Notes: generated by a model not told the origin, from the letters alone. A stretch of DNA of 10,356 nucleotides from Bdellovibrionales bacterium (GCA_005792225.1 SXSP01000350.1:1-10356); one strand, 5' to 3'. Shown: positions 1 through 6,252, numbered from the stretch's first letter. Program-made: numbers and translations.

Positions 1-207
1 AAACCAAACCCGCCGAACCCACAAAACTCCCGCCCCAGACCCCAACCCAAACCGAACCCCCCGCCCCTGTCCAACCCCTAGCCACCCGCCCAGCGCATTT
101 CGTCCCCCAACCGACAACCCACCCGCCACCCCCACGCAAATCCCCCGCGCACGTGTCACGAAAGTTGCTCTTAACAGGTGCGCTATTCAAAAAACTCGGA
201 GTTTGGA
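1..207 (+). other. C-rich, proline-coding stretch upstream of the deacetylase; possible 3' end of an upstream gene
   Basis: The first 150 or so bases are very rich in C and poor in G on the plus strand, so every plus frame reads as proline-rich. Frame 1 stops at 79-81. Frame 2 is open from the window edge to a TGA at 209-211 that overlaps the deacetylase ATG (ATGA). Frame 3 reads as a plausible Pro/Thr/Gln/Ala linker at first but stays open to 404, well inside the deacetylase. It may be the tail of a proline-rich upstream gene, most simply in frame 2, or a biased spacer. I cannot decide from the window. A weak TATTCA -10-like hexamer lies at 184-189 without a matching -35. Confidence 0.35.
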
Positions 208-1665
208 ATGAAACCTACTTTGAAAACGTTTGTCATCTTGGCGCTCGCTCTTACAGGCATCGCAAGCCTCGCAACAACCCAGGCAAGCAAGGGCCAAGCA
301 AACACAGGCCAAGCAACCGCGGGAACCGTCCACACCACGCCGCGATCCGCCCCATCTCCGATTCTGCGTTCTCTCGCCTCCGAACTCTCGGAAGAAGAAC
401 TTGAGACATCCTTTCAGGCTCTGCTGAACGACGCGAAACCTGGCGAGCGGGCGCGCGCGCACTTGGAGCGAGTGATTCGCATTTACTTTAGAGCGCAGTC
501 GTACTTGAACGACTTCGACAAGAATTTGGATGAGGCCCACGCGAGAAATGAATCTTTAGATCTTCACGCGGACGAGACTTACTTGCGACTGCAGTCGGCG
601 CGGATTCTCTCGGAACGCGAGCGCGACCGCATCGTTTACATGTATCGGCGCATTCACGAGATTCAGCGTGGAAATGAAGCGACGGCTCGGCAGAGGAATG
701 CGGCCCTCGAGATCAATCGCGAGATTAAGATTTTGCTGAATTCGGCTCGCGGGGATTCGCGGCGTGTGGCGCTTATGGATTTAGTCGAGGAGCTGAAGCC
801 GCTCTTGAAGGATGCGCTCGTGTCGCGGGCCAAACAGCAACCGGCGACTCTCTCGTTTAAAGATGCGATGGAAGCGGGGCAGTTCTTTGGTGGATCGGTT
901 GCGCTCGAGTTGAATCAGAAGGCGACGGAAACAGCCGGAGACCACGAGCTCAATCAGGAAATTGAGATGGTGACGGAGGAGATTAAAGCGTCGACTCTGA
1001 ATTCCGAGAATCGCGAACCTCAGGGCGCTACGATTGCGGCAGCCGCGGGATCGTCTGGCAATGTCAGCGGTGCGGGATTCGCGGGCTGGGCGTTGACCTA
1101 TGACGATGGTCCGCATGCGAAGCACACGCTTGCCATTCTTAAGAATTTACAGACGTATGGTCACAAGGCGACCTTCTTCTGGTTGGCGAAGCTCGCTCCT
1201 TCGATGCCGGCAATCGTTGGCAAGGTGAAGGCGGCAGGAATGGATCTTGCGAATCACTCTTACTCCCACGCGCAGCTCACGAAATCGAGTACCAATCGGG
1301 AGCTCGAGATTGTGACTTCGACGCGGAAGCTTGAGGCGGTCTATGGCCAGCCGGTGAAATTATTCCGTTGTCCTTACGGGGCTTGCGGTCCGAATGGGGG
1401 ATCGATTCGCGCGGCGATCGCGTCACGCGGAATGATTCACGTGGGATGGAACGTTGATAGTCTCGATTGGCAGGATAAAAATCCCGCGAGTGTTTACAAT
1501 CGCGTGAAGAAGCAAATGGCGACAAAGAGCGGTGGTATTATCTTGTTCCATGATATTCAACCGCAGACCGTTGAAGCCAGTCGCCGTTTGATGGCGGACT
1601 TCACGAGCGCGGGTAAGAAGCTTCACTCGGCTCAAGATTTGATCGATCAGGTCAACGGTCGTTAA
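208..1665 (+). CDS. Exported polysaccharide deacetylase (NodB domain, carbohydrate esterase 4) with long helical N-terminal region
   Basis: The protein has 485 residues from the ATG at 208, chosen because GGAG lies at 198-201 and the product then opens with a clean signal peptide (Lys-flanked hydrophobic core, residues 1-26). A GTG 30 bases upstream would put polar residues before it. Residues 27-55 are Ala/Thr/Gln low complexity, about 56-270 are charged and helical, a Gly/Ala linker follows, and the NodB fold spans about 291-485. All family motifs are present: TYDDGP (297-302, catalytic base and metal Asp), HSYSH (350-354, metal His pair), RCPYG (387-391), NVDSLDW (415-421) and LFHD (446-449). 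It should therefore be an active metal-dependent N- or O-deacetylase of an envelope glycan such as peptidoglycan GlcNAc; the substrate is inferred. Bdellovibrio uses such enzymes on prey peptidoglycan, but a role in self-wall modification is equally possible. The N-terminal half is not part of the catalytic family. Confidence 0.93.
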   Translation: MKPTLKTFVILALALTGIASLATTQASKGQANTGQATAGTVHTTPRSAPSPILRSLASELSEEELETSFQALLNDAKPGERARAHLERVIRIYFRAQSYLNDFDKNLDEAHARNESLDLHADETYLRLQSARILSERERDRIVYMYRRIHEIQRGNEATARQRNAALEINREIKILLNSARGDSRRVALMDLVEELKPLLKDALVSRAKQQPATLSFKDAMEAGQFFGGSVALELNQKATETAGDHELNQEIEMVTEEIKASTLNSENREPQGATIAAAAGSSGNVSGAGFAGWALTYDDGPHAKHTLAILKNLQTYGHKATFFWLAKLAPSMPAIVGKVKAAGMDLANHSYSHAQLTKSSTNRELEIVTSTRKLEAVYGQPVKLFRCPYGACGPNGGSIRAAIASRGMIHVGWNVDSLDWQDKNPASVYNRVKKQMATKSGGIILFHDIQPQTVEASRRLMADFTSAGKKLHSAQDLIDQVNGR

Positions 1666-1718
1666 GCGATCTCTGCGCTTGAACCAAACACAACTATTAA
1701 ACTTCTCTTTAGTCGCTT

Positions 1719-1753
1719 CCCCAATTTGCACGCCAAGTTGCAATTAGGGGGAG
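1719..1753 (+). promoter_or_regulatory. Imperfect dyad overlapping the ribosome binding site of the receiver-like gene
   Basis: CCCCAATTTGCA (1719-1730) faces TGCAATTAGGGG (1739-1750) across an 8-base spacer, matching at 10 of 12 positions. The right arm runs into GGGGGAG (1747-1753), the Shine-Dalgarno of the ATG at 1764. In RNA the CCCC of the left arm would pair with the GGGG of the ribosome binding site and could hide it. No T-run follows, so it is not a terminator for the deacetylase gene. A DNA-level operator is an alternative. Confidence 0.4.
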
Positions 1754-1763
1754 CAATGTTTAA

Positions 1764-2117
1764 ATGGGGACAATGGACGTTCTCTCGCGGGTTATTCTTA
1801 TTGTCGAGCGAGACCACGAGTCGCGCGTTCAGCTGCGGAGACAGCTGGAAGATGCTGGCTATTTTGTAGCATCGGCGACTTCGGGCATCGAAGCGTTGAG
1901 CGTTGTTGAAAAAATCAGTCAACCTCACTTGGTGCTCGTGAACCCGACTCTCCCCGACGCAGACGATTTTCTTTCGGCCTTGAAGGGCCGCGCGAATTCC
2001 CGTGACATCGCGGTCGCCGAATTAGGATCTCACATGGCTCCGCTCATTGAAGGTTCACGTTTCATTTTGACTCCGGAAGATGTGTCTCAGGCCATTGCCT
2101 GGCTTCGAGACAATTGA
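1764..2117 (+). CDS. Receiver-like (CheY-fold) protein lacking the phospho-acceptor aspartate
   Basis: The 117 residues follow the layout of a stand-alone response-regulator receiver domain: VILIVERDHE near the N-terminus gives the first strand and an acidic residue, RRQLEDAGYFVASATSGIEAL is the typical alpha1-beta2 region, and HLVLVNPTLPDAD is the beta3/active-site segment. Where receivers have the phosphorylated Asp (usually LLDxxMP) this protein has Asn (LVNPTLP), and the usual late Lys before Pro is Thr (FILTPED). It is therefore probably a phosphorylation-independent pseudo-receiver acting through protein contacts. No output domain follows. The start at 1764 has GGGGGAG ten bases upstream; ATG 1773 is an alternative that keeps the whole fold. 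It lies 98 bp after the deacetylase gene on the same strand and 66 bp before the next. Confidence 0.78.
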   Translation: MGTMDVLSRVILIVERDHESRVQLRRQLEDAGYFVASATSGIEALSVVEKISQPHLVLVNPTLPDADDFLSALKGRANSRDIAVAELGSHMAPLIEGSRFILTPEDVSQAIAWLRDN

Positions 2118-2320
2118 GCGAACAAGACTTCGACGATCTCACCGACTTTCCGGTCTCGCCTCCGGTGATGCTACGATGGGCCCATGGTGCAGGTTCTGTG
2201 GTCGACATTTCCACGATTGATGGAACAAAATCTCAACGGCCTCCTCGACGGAGCGCAACCGACCGCATTGAAGGCCTTTCAGCTCTACAAAACTTGCCGC
2301 AACGAAGGCCTCTGGAATGA
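2114..2320 (+). other. Candidate small TTG-start reading frame coupled to the receiver gene, or frame-shifted 5' part of the next gene
   Basis: A TTG at 2114 overlaps the receiver stop (TTGA) and opens a 68-codon frame. Its first 25 or so codons look genuinely coding: an acidic stretch LSEQDFDDLTDFPVSPP with C or G at most third positions. The remainder overlaps the strongly coding frame of the following gene and looks like shadow (Arg/Pro-rich). Either a short peptide is translated by coupling, or the next gene really begins here and the two parts are joined across a +1 shift near 2180-2220. Non-coding spacer is the third possibility. I hold this loosely. Confidence 0.22.
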
Positions 2321-3044
2321 GGGCCTAGAGAAATTCGCGCGGCACCTTGAAGATTTTTTTTCGCGCCCCGTGGTTGAGAGAAGGAAAAGCCACTTTGACG
2401 TTCATCTTCGTCATCCGATGGATCACCACTTGTACTCGGATTTTGAACTGAACTTTCGCTCCGCGGTTGTCAGCGAGCAATCCATTACGGATCTTGCGAG
2501 CTGGGCGCACAATTTGATTCGGGTGGCGAAGAAGACGAGCGCCGCCTTCGCATCCATCGACGTGATGACAAGAACCATCCGGCGCATCACCCAACCTCCA
2601 CCTCTGGCAAAAGCGGAAAACATCGAGTTTGATGACTTCTGCGAGGCATGGCGAGAGACGATTTCAAAGCACTACGGAAGCGGCGAAGATAAAGAGTTCG
2701 GCGAGATCGTAACGGAACTCAAATGGCTGAACGCGGAACTGAAGCGCTCAGAGCAAGGCGCACGATCGACGCCACCACCGGCAAGCCTCTACCTCACACC
2801 CGGAGAGTCGGAATGGACAACCGAAGTTTATCGGGCCGCCTTTGAGTGGTCGGAAGTTCCTGACTATCCTCTGCCGTATGAACCCGAAAAAAAGCTTGTG
2901 AAAGAATTGATGCGCGTGATTCTGCTCTACCGGATCGCACGCGTCTCCAAACTACCTGAGATCCTCGAGAACCGCGAAAAGATCCGCGCGACCCTGCTGG
3001 ATCGATGCGAGGTCCTCCTCGATCGAAAAAAGCTCGCGAGCTAG
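2184..3044 (+). CDS. Conserved-looking cytoplasmic protein of unknown function
   Basis: I do not recognise this 286-residue protein. It has no signal peptide or membrane segment and is mostly predicted helix with many charged residues. A His-rich stretch (FDVHLRHPMDHHLYSDFE, about residues 72-89) and a Pro-rich loop (TPPPASLYLTPGESEW, about 196-211) stand out, and the C-terminus is basic (LLDRKKLAS). Codon use from about 2220 on is strongly coding. The start is uncertain: ATG 2184 and ATG 2220 are in frame and neither has a good Shine-Dalgarno; the frame is closed by a stop at 2166. The first 12 residues from 2184 look less coding than the rest, which favours 2220. It may be co-transcribed with the receiver-like gene and could be its partner, but that is only inference from position. 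Confidence 0.72.
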   Translation: MVQVLWSTFPRLMEQNLNGLLDGAQPTALKAFQLYKTCRNEGLWNEGLEKFARHLEDFFSRPVVERRKSHFDVHLRHPMDHHLYSDFELNFRSAVVSEQSITDLASWAHNLIRVAKKTSAAFASIDVMTRTIRRITQPPPLAKAENIEFDDFCEAWRETISKHYGSGEDKEFGEIVTELKWLNAELKRSEQGARSTPPPASLYLTPGESEWTTEVYRAAFEWSEVPDYPLPYEPEKKLVKELMRVILLYRIARVSKLPEILENREKIRATLLDRCEVLLDRKKLAS

Positions 3045-3049
3045 GGCTC

Positions 3050-3117
3050 GTCTCAAGCCGAGACACCAAATCGTCCCTGTTTACACAGCGTCTCATCCGT
3101 TTCGATTTGGTGTCTCG
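3050..3117. repeat. Perfect 15-bp inverted repeat with a competing small hairpin, behind the 286-residue gene
   Basis: CGAGACACCAAATCG (3059-3073) is exactly complementary to CGATTTGGTGTCTCG (3103-3117) across a 29-base loop. A second, mutually exclusive hairpin pairs GTCTC (3050-3054) with GAGAC (3060-3064). GTCTCA recurs in the loop at 3090-3095. No T-run follows either arm, so this is not a standard intrinsic terminator. It could be a processed 3' or 5' structure, an operator pair for a dimeric regulator, or a remnant of a small repeat element. Confidence 0.6.
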
Positions 3118-3213
3118 AGGTGGGTTGAGGATCGCTAAGATTTCCCTAACCCCTCCGCAAAACCTGGACCTTGGTAGATAATGGAAAGATCAGTTTCGCA
3201 GAAAGAGGGACGT

Positions 3214-3405
3214 ATGAACAATTTGCGGAAGTCATTGAATAACGGCTACAACCTCGAAGAGAAGCACTTCTACGACCAAGAAATAGAGCTGATCGAGAAG
3301 TGGCGGGCAAGGCGCAAAGCCGAAATCGCCCGTAAGAACAAGGAGGCCAACGAGGCCCAGCTCCTTCTCCTCGCCTCAAGAAAAGAGATCAAGCGAGCCG
3401 CTTAA
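3214..3405 (+). CDS. Small charged helical protein, possibly F1-ATPase inhibitor (IF1)-like
   Basis: The 63-residue product starts at ATG 3214, preceded by GAGGGA at 3205-3210; an ATG at 3181 in the same frame has no ribosome binding site. From about residue 14 the protein is one long charged helix: LEEKHFYDQEIELIEKWRAR, then a Lys/Glu-rich stretch to the C-terminus (EIKRAA). The order EE-basic-aromatic/His-Phe followed by a heptad-like series of Glu, Leu and Lys resembles the minimal inhibitory segment of mitochondrial IF1 (EEERYF, then LAALKKHHEEEI). That likeness is by eye and could be generic coiled-coil composition. It has no cysteines or export signal. The stop codon overlaps that of the convergent hydrolase gene (TTAA, 3402-3405). 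Confidence 0.6.
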   Translation: MNNLRKSLNNGYNLEEKHFYDQEIELIEKWRARRKAEIARKNKEANEAQLLLLASRKEIKRAA

Positions 3406-4367
3406 GCGCAATCAGGTTTAGGGGGAGAAAAGGGTGCGACCGGACTCTCCCAGAGCTGCACACACTTTGAATCATCCATTTCAATCCCATCGACGCGCAT
3501 GCCCCGCAAACGTTTGAAGTTTGGGCCCGGGGATTTTGAACTCCGCGAGTAGAAGAGGGCTTTTACCGCCTTCGTCTCGCAACGAAACTGTTTCTCTTTA
3601 AAAACCATGTCAGACGCCGCCTGAAGGGCCGCAAACCAACGCACGTAATCGTAGGGTCCTGAGGTCACCGTGGGCTTTCCATCTGTGCCCTTGTAGGTCT
3701 TCCGCACTTCATTGGGCGGGCAGATCGCCCAAGCCGATTGATCATTTTTCCAAACGTGAAACTCCGACGGGTTGATCGCCGCGAGCGCGATCTCGTTTTT
3801 GACCGAGCTTCCGCGCTTGTAGAAGTTCGTATAGCGATCCTTATTCGGGTCGCGCATGTAGTCGCGTCGATTCAGCAAAACGCGGCCGACGGCTTTAAAG
3901 TAGGCATCGACACCTGCGCAACGTGAACTTCCGCCAACTTCCGCATAGAGGGTCCTCGCGATGAGATCCACCGCGACCCAATCTTCGGTCGTGGCGGCCT
4001 TTCCGTCGTCTTTCGCGATCCTGATTTTTGGTACTGACCCGAGCCTTCTCCGCACGTCTCGGGCGAGATCCTCGGCCGCGTCTCCGTTCGTGCCCGGGCA
4101 CTGGCCCGCAATCGCGAGAGCGGGTTCCACGGCGTTCACAACGGCTTGGGTTTGCTTTTCGACTTCTTTGAACTGTGTGGTTTCGATTTGCAATGCCTCA
4201 TCCGCGCAGGGTGCGGGCGGTGGCTCAGGCTTCAGGTTCGGAAAAATCGTGCGCGGGGCACCTAATACGGGACGCTCGTTCGTTTCTGTCGTGACGGAAA
4301 CGAATTGGGCTTTCGCGAAGTGGAAGGAGAGAATAGCGGAAATAAAGACGGAGCATTTGAAAGACAT
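3402..4367 (-). CDS. Exported SleB-like cell-wall hydrolase
   Basis: The 321-residue protein starts with a signal peptide (residues 1-20, ending FHFAKA). About 21-125 are a Pro-rich linker and charged helical segment; the recognisable domain is about 129-275. DLIARTLYAEVGG (134-146) followed by AYFKAVGRVLLNRRDY (155-170) and a later SEFHVWKNDQSAWAICPP matches the SleB/CwlJ 'cell wall hydrolase' (Hydrolase_2) layout, in which the Glu of xYxEaxG (here E143) is the conserved catalytic candidate and a QFS/SAW segment follows. The family cleaves peptidoglycan in spores and in many non-sporing Gram-negatives. Seven cysteines after the signal peptide suggest disulfides in the periplasm or outside. 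The start has GGGGAG only one base from ATG, close spacing. It lies 76 bp downstream of the metalloprotease gene on the same strand and may belong to that operon. Confidence 0.8.
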   Translation of the reverse strand: MSFKCSVFISAILSFHFAKAQFVSVTTETNERPVLGAPRTIFPNLKPEPPPAPCADEALQIETTQFKEVEKQTQAVVNAVEPALAIAGQCPGTNGDAAEDLARDVRRRLGSVPKIRIAKDDGKAATTEDWVAVDLIARTLYAEVGGSSRCAGVDAYFKAVGRVLLNRRDYMRDPNKDRYTNFYKRGSSVKNEIALAAINPSEFHVWKNDQSAWAICPPNEVRKTYKGTDGKPTVTSGPYDYVRWFAALQAASDMVFKEKQFRCETKAVKALFYSRSSKSPGPNFKRLRGMRVDGIEMDDSKCVQLWESPVAPFSPPKPDCA

Positions 4368-4423
4368 GCTCCCCGATTATGCCGCGAGTGATCTTCCTCG
4401 GAATAGACTCGCTTGAGTTTTTC

Positions 4424-4454
4424 GGACGTACGTCCCGCTACGCTCAGCGCGGGA
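4424..4454. repeat. 12-bp perfect palindrome and adjoining hairpin between two minus-strand genes
   Basis: GGACGTACGTCC (4424-4435) is a perfect palindrome. Overlapping it, TCCCGC (4433-4438) pairs with GCGGGA (4449-4454) around a 10-base loop that contains the stop of the metalloprotease gene. No T-run follows on either strand in the direction of transcription, so neither is a convincing terminator. It could be a regulator site in front of the SleB-like gene or an RNA processing structure. Confidence 0.4.
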
Positions 4455-5427
4455 AGCGGATCATCTTGTACCAGGGCTCATAGGCCTGCTCGAGTCGAAT
4501 GCTTTGGTAGATGAGCTTGGGCTTCCCTTTGCGGTCAGTCGTCGTCTGAAAGAAGATCCGCATCTGAAATGAGTTCACGCCCGCTGGTTGATGATCTTCG
4601 GCCGGGCACACGTGCGTGAGGTTTCCGAGGATCGTGTAAGATCCCGCCACTCCTTCACGTTCAGATTTTTCCCAGTGGACGTTGTGAAAGAGCGTTCCCT
4701 CGGGCCGCTCGTTTCCGAACTGAAGATCGGGAAATGGGAGAATCAAAATCGGAATCGTCAGTTTCGGGCAGAAGACCGAATCATGAAATGCTTTTGAGAG
4801 ATCGAGGACTTCCTCTCCGACGTTGAGAAGAATCTGCGGAAAGGACTTCATCTCAGAGGGCTGAACGATCGTTGCCGAAATTGTTTCATCCCACGGTAGT
4901 ACCGGGGTCGACTGAATGCGATTCTGAACAAAGAGCGAAACTTTCACTCCAAGAAGATCCAAAGCCTCGTGGGAAGCGCGCGAAACATGATGACCGAGCT
5001 CGTGAATGAGAACCGCCAGCGCGCTCGGAATCGACATCGGCTGAACGACTCCGAATTGGTTTTTCGCGTAGATCATGTCGGAGTTGATATAGATCGGGCT
5101 GCCAATCCGGCTCCCCGTTTTTGCGACTTTCATTTCTCCATCGAGGATGAAGAATCCAGGTCTCCGTTTCTCGGAAACAAAACCGACTTGATCTCTCACG
5201 CGGCGCTCTTGTTTCATGGCATCCACGATATCAGCGAGGATCACGCGCTCAGCATTCGTGAGTCGGCAGCTGACAAAATCCAGACACAACCGCGCGTATC
5301 GCTCGACATTTTCGTAAGCGAAGAGGATGTTTTTCTCAGCGAGCCCGCCTCCATTTCCAACGTAGTCGCCGCCTGCGCGGGCACCAAAAGAAACGAGGAG
5401 CGAGAGAACCAAAATCCAGTTTTTCAT
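4444..5427 (-). CDS. Exported HELGHH zinc-metalloprotease-like protein
   Basis: The 327 residues open with a signal peptide (1-18, ending ARA) and a mature start GGDYVGNGGGLAE, a motif I know from families of exported Bdellovibrio proteins. HELGHH at 142-147 is an HExxH zinc-binding site; H142, E143 and H146 are the expected two ligands and general base. The third ligand is not obvious: H153 is one residue later than metzincins require (HExxHxxGxxH), and E154 could serve instead. The rest (about 190-327) is beta-rich with few cysteines (C48, C54, C219, C279). Its ATG overlaps the stop of the upstream TIGR02147-type regulator (ATGA, 5424-5427), so the two are almost certainly co-translated. 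Proteolytic activity is inferred from the motif alone; the substrate is unknown. Confidence 0.82.
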   Translation of the reverse strand: MKNWILVLSLLVSFGARAGGDYVGNGGGLAEKNILFAYENVERYARLCLDFVSCRLTNAERVILADIVDAMKQERRVRDQVGFVSEKRRPGFFILDGEMKVAKTGSRIGSPIYINSDMIYAKNQFGVVQPMSIPSALAVLIHELGHHVSRASHEALDLLGVKVSLFVQNRIQSTPVLPWDETISATIVQPSEMKSFPQILLNVGEEVLDLSKAFHDSVFCPKLTIPILILPFPDLQFGNERPEGTLFHNVHWEKSEREGVAGSYTILGNLTHVCPAEDHQPAGVNSFQMRIFFQTTTDRKGKPKLIYQSIRLEQAYEPWYKMIRFPR

Positions 5428-6170
5428 CCCATTTTCCTTTTCTTCGTCAATGGAAACAGCTGCGTCGAGAGAACGTAAACTTCGCTCGCCTTCGAAGTTC
5501 CGACAAGCTTGGCGATACGATGGTGTGTTCTTTTCAGAATCTTTTTTGCCTCAAGAAGCTTTTCGGGGTCGGTCGGCATCGTAATGGCGGTGATATCGCG
5601 TTCAGAAACGGGCAAATCGAGAAGAGCCAACTCGACTTTCCGCAAGAGACCTAGGTGATACTTCTTGATCGCCTCCGAAGGAACATCGCTCGTCGTCGTG
5701 AGCGGTTGAGTCGTTCTCACCATCCTTCCCGACTTGATCTCGATGAGTTCAAGCCTCAGGAGTCTCTCGAAGACTTCGCGTGCCTCCTCAACGGGGACGA
5801 CCAAACGATCCGCAATCCAATCCACGTTGGCTTGATTTCCGTCGAGTCTTGCCAAGTTCAGGATGGCGAGCGAGAGCCAACTCCCTATCAAACGAAAACG
5901 ATCTTCCGAAACGGCTTCGTGCGTGTCAGTTCTTTCAAGTGGATCGCCGGTCTTGAGAGTGAAAGCTTTTTGTTCAAGCGGAGAGAGCTTCATTCGATCG
6001 GCGATCGAGCGACGATTCTTCGGCGATAGTTCGCGCTTGCGCCCAAGATACTGCGAGAGCGCGGCGGGGCTAACACCTAGATCGCGGGCGAAGGCGCGAA
6101 GGCTGTAAGAGGAGTTGCGATTTTTTCTTGCCGTCAATTCTTGTAGCAAGATGAGTCTTCCGTCATTCAC
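5424..6170 (-). CDS. TIGR02147-family (DUF4423) transcriptional regulator
   Basis: The 248 residues match the family layout: an N-terminal LLQELTARK, then a helix-turn-helix at about 22-60 (SYSLRAFARDLGVSPAALS, with YLGRKRELSPK as the wing after it), then the DUF4423 region from about 92 (FRLIGSWLSLAILNLARL, DWIADRL, EAREVFERLLRLELIE, SEAIKKYHLGLLRKVELALLDLPVSERDITAITM). The family is known mainly from Bdellovibrio and Fibrobacter genomes, where genes often sit beside exported proteins, and its ligands are not known. The start is GTG at 6170 with only a weak GAAAGA upstream; no better in-frame start keeps the N-terminus. It overlaps the metalloprotease gene by four bases. Two palindromes 37-83 bp upstream of its start are likely operator sites, which suggests autoregulation. 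Confidence 0.88.
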   Translation of the reverse strand: MNDGRLILLQELTARKNRNSSYSLRAFARDLGVSPAALSQYLGRKRELSPKNRRSIADRMKLSPLEQKAFTLKTGDPLERTDTHEAVSEDRFRLIGSWLSLAILNLARLDGNQANVDWIADRLVVPVEEAREVFERLLRLELIEIKSGRMVRTTQPLTTTSDVPSEAIKKYHLGLLRKVELALLDLPVSERDITAITMPTDPEKLLEAKKILKRTHHRIAKLVGTSKASEVYVLSTQLFPLTKKRKMG

Positions 6171-6206
6171 GCGGCTGTTCTTTCAAAAAACCCCTCCACC
6201 GTCAAC

Positions 6207-6252
6207 TCGAAACATAGTGTTTCGATTTCGGGCCGCGAAACACAGTGTTTCG
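6207..6252. promoter_or_regulatory. Twin 17-bp palindromes CGAAACAyAGTGTTTCG, candidate operator
   Basis: TCGAAACATAGTGTTTCGA (6207-6225) and CGAAACACAGTGTTTCG (6236-6252) are almost the same palindrome, differing at one central base, with centres 28 bp apart. They lie between the divergent TIGR02147 gene (start 6170) and the exported protein gene (start 6366). Reading toward the regulator, a TTGACG that could be a -35 (6205-6200) directly follows the first copy, though the matching -10 is poor. They lie just upstream of a weak TTGCGC-N18-TATTTC pair (6262-6291) facing the plus-strand gene. Two copies of one long palindrome in a 195-bp spacer are unlikely by chance; the binding protein is inferred to be the adjacent regulator. 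Confidence 0.7.

Noticed and set aside
3961..4416. Plus-strand 151-codon frame opposite the SleB-like gene
   Set aside because: Antisense shadow of a gene with signal peptide and family motifs; no ribosome binding site and no domain-like sequence.
4406..4421. ACTC-GCTT-GAGT followed by T-run, considered as a plus-strand terminator
   Set aside because: The stem has only four pairs and no plus-strand gene ends nearby.
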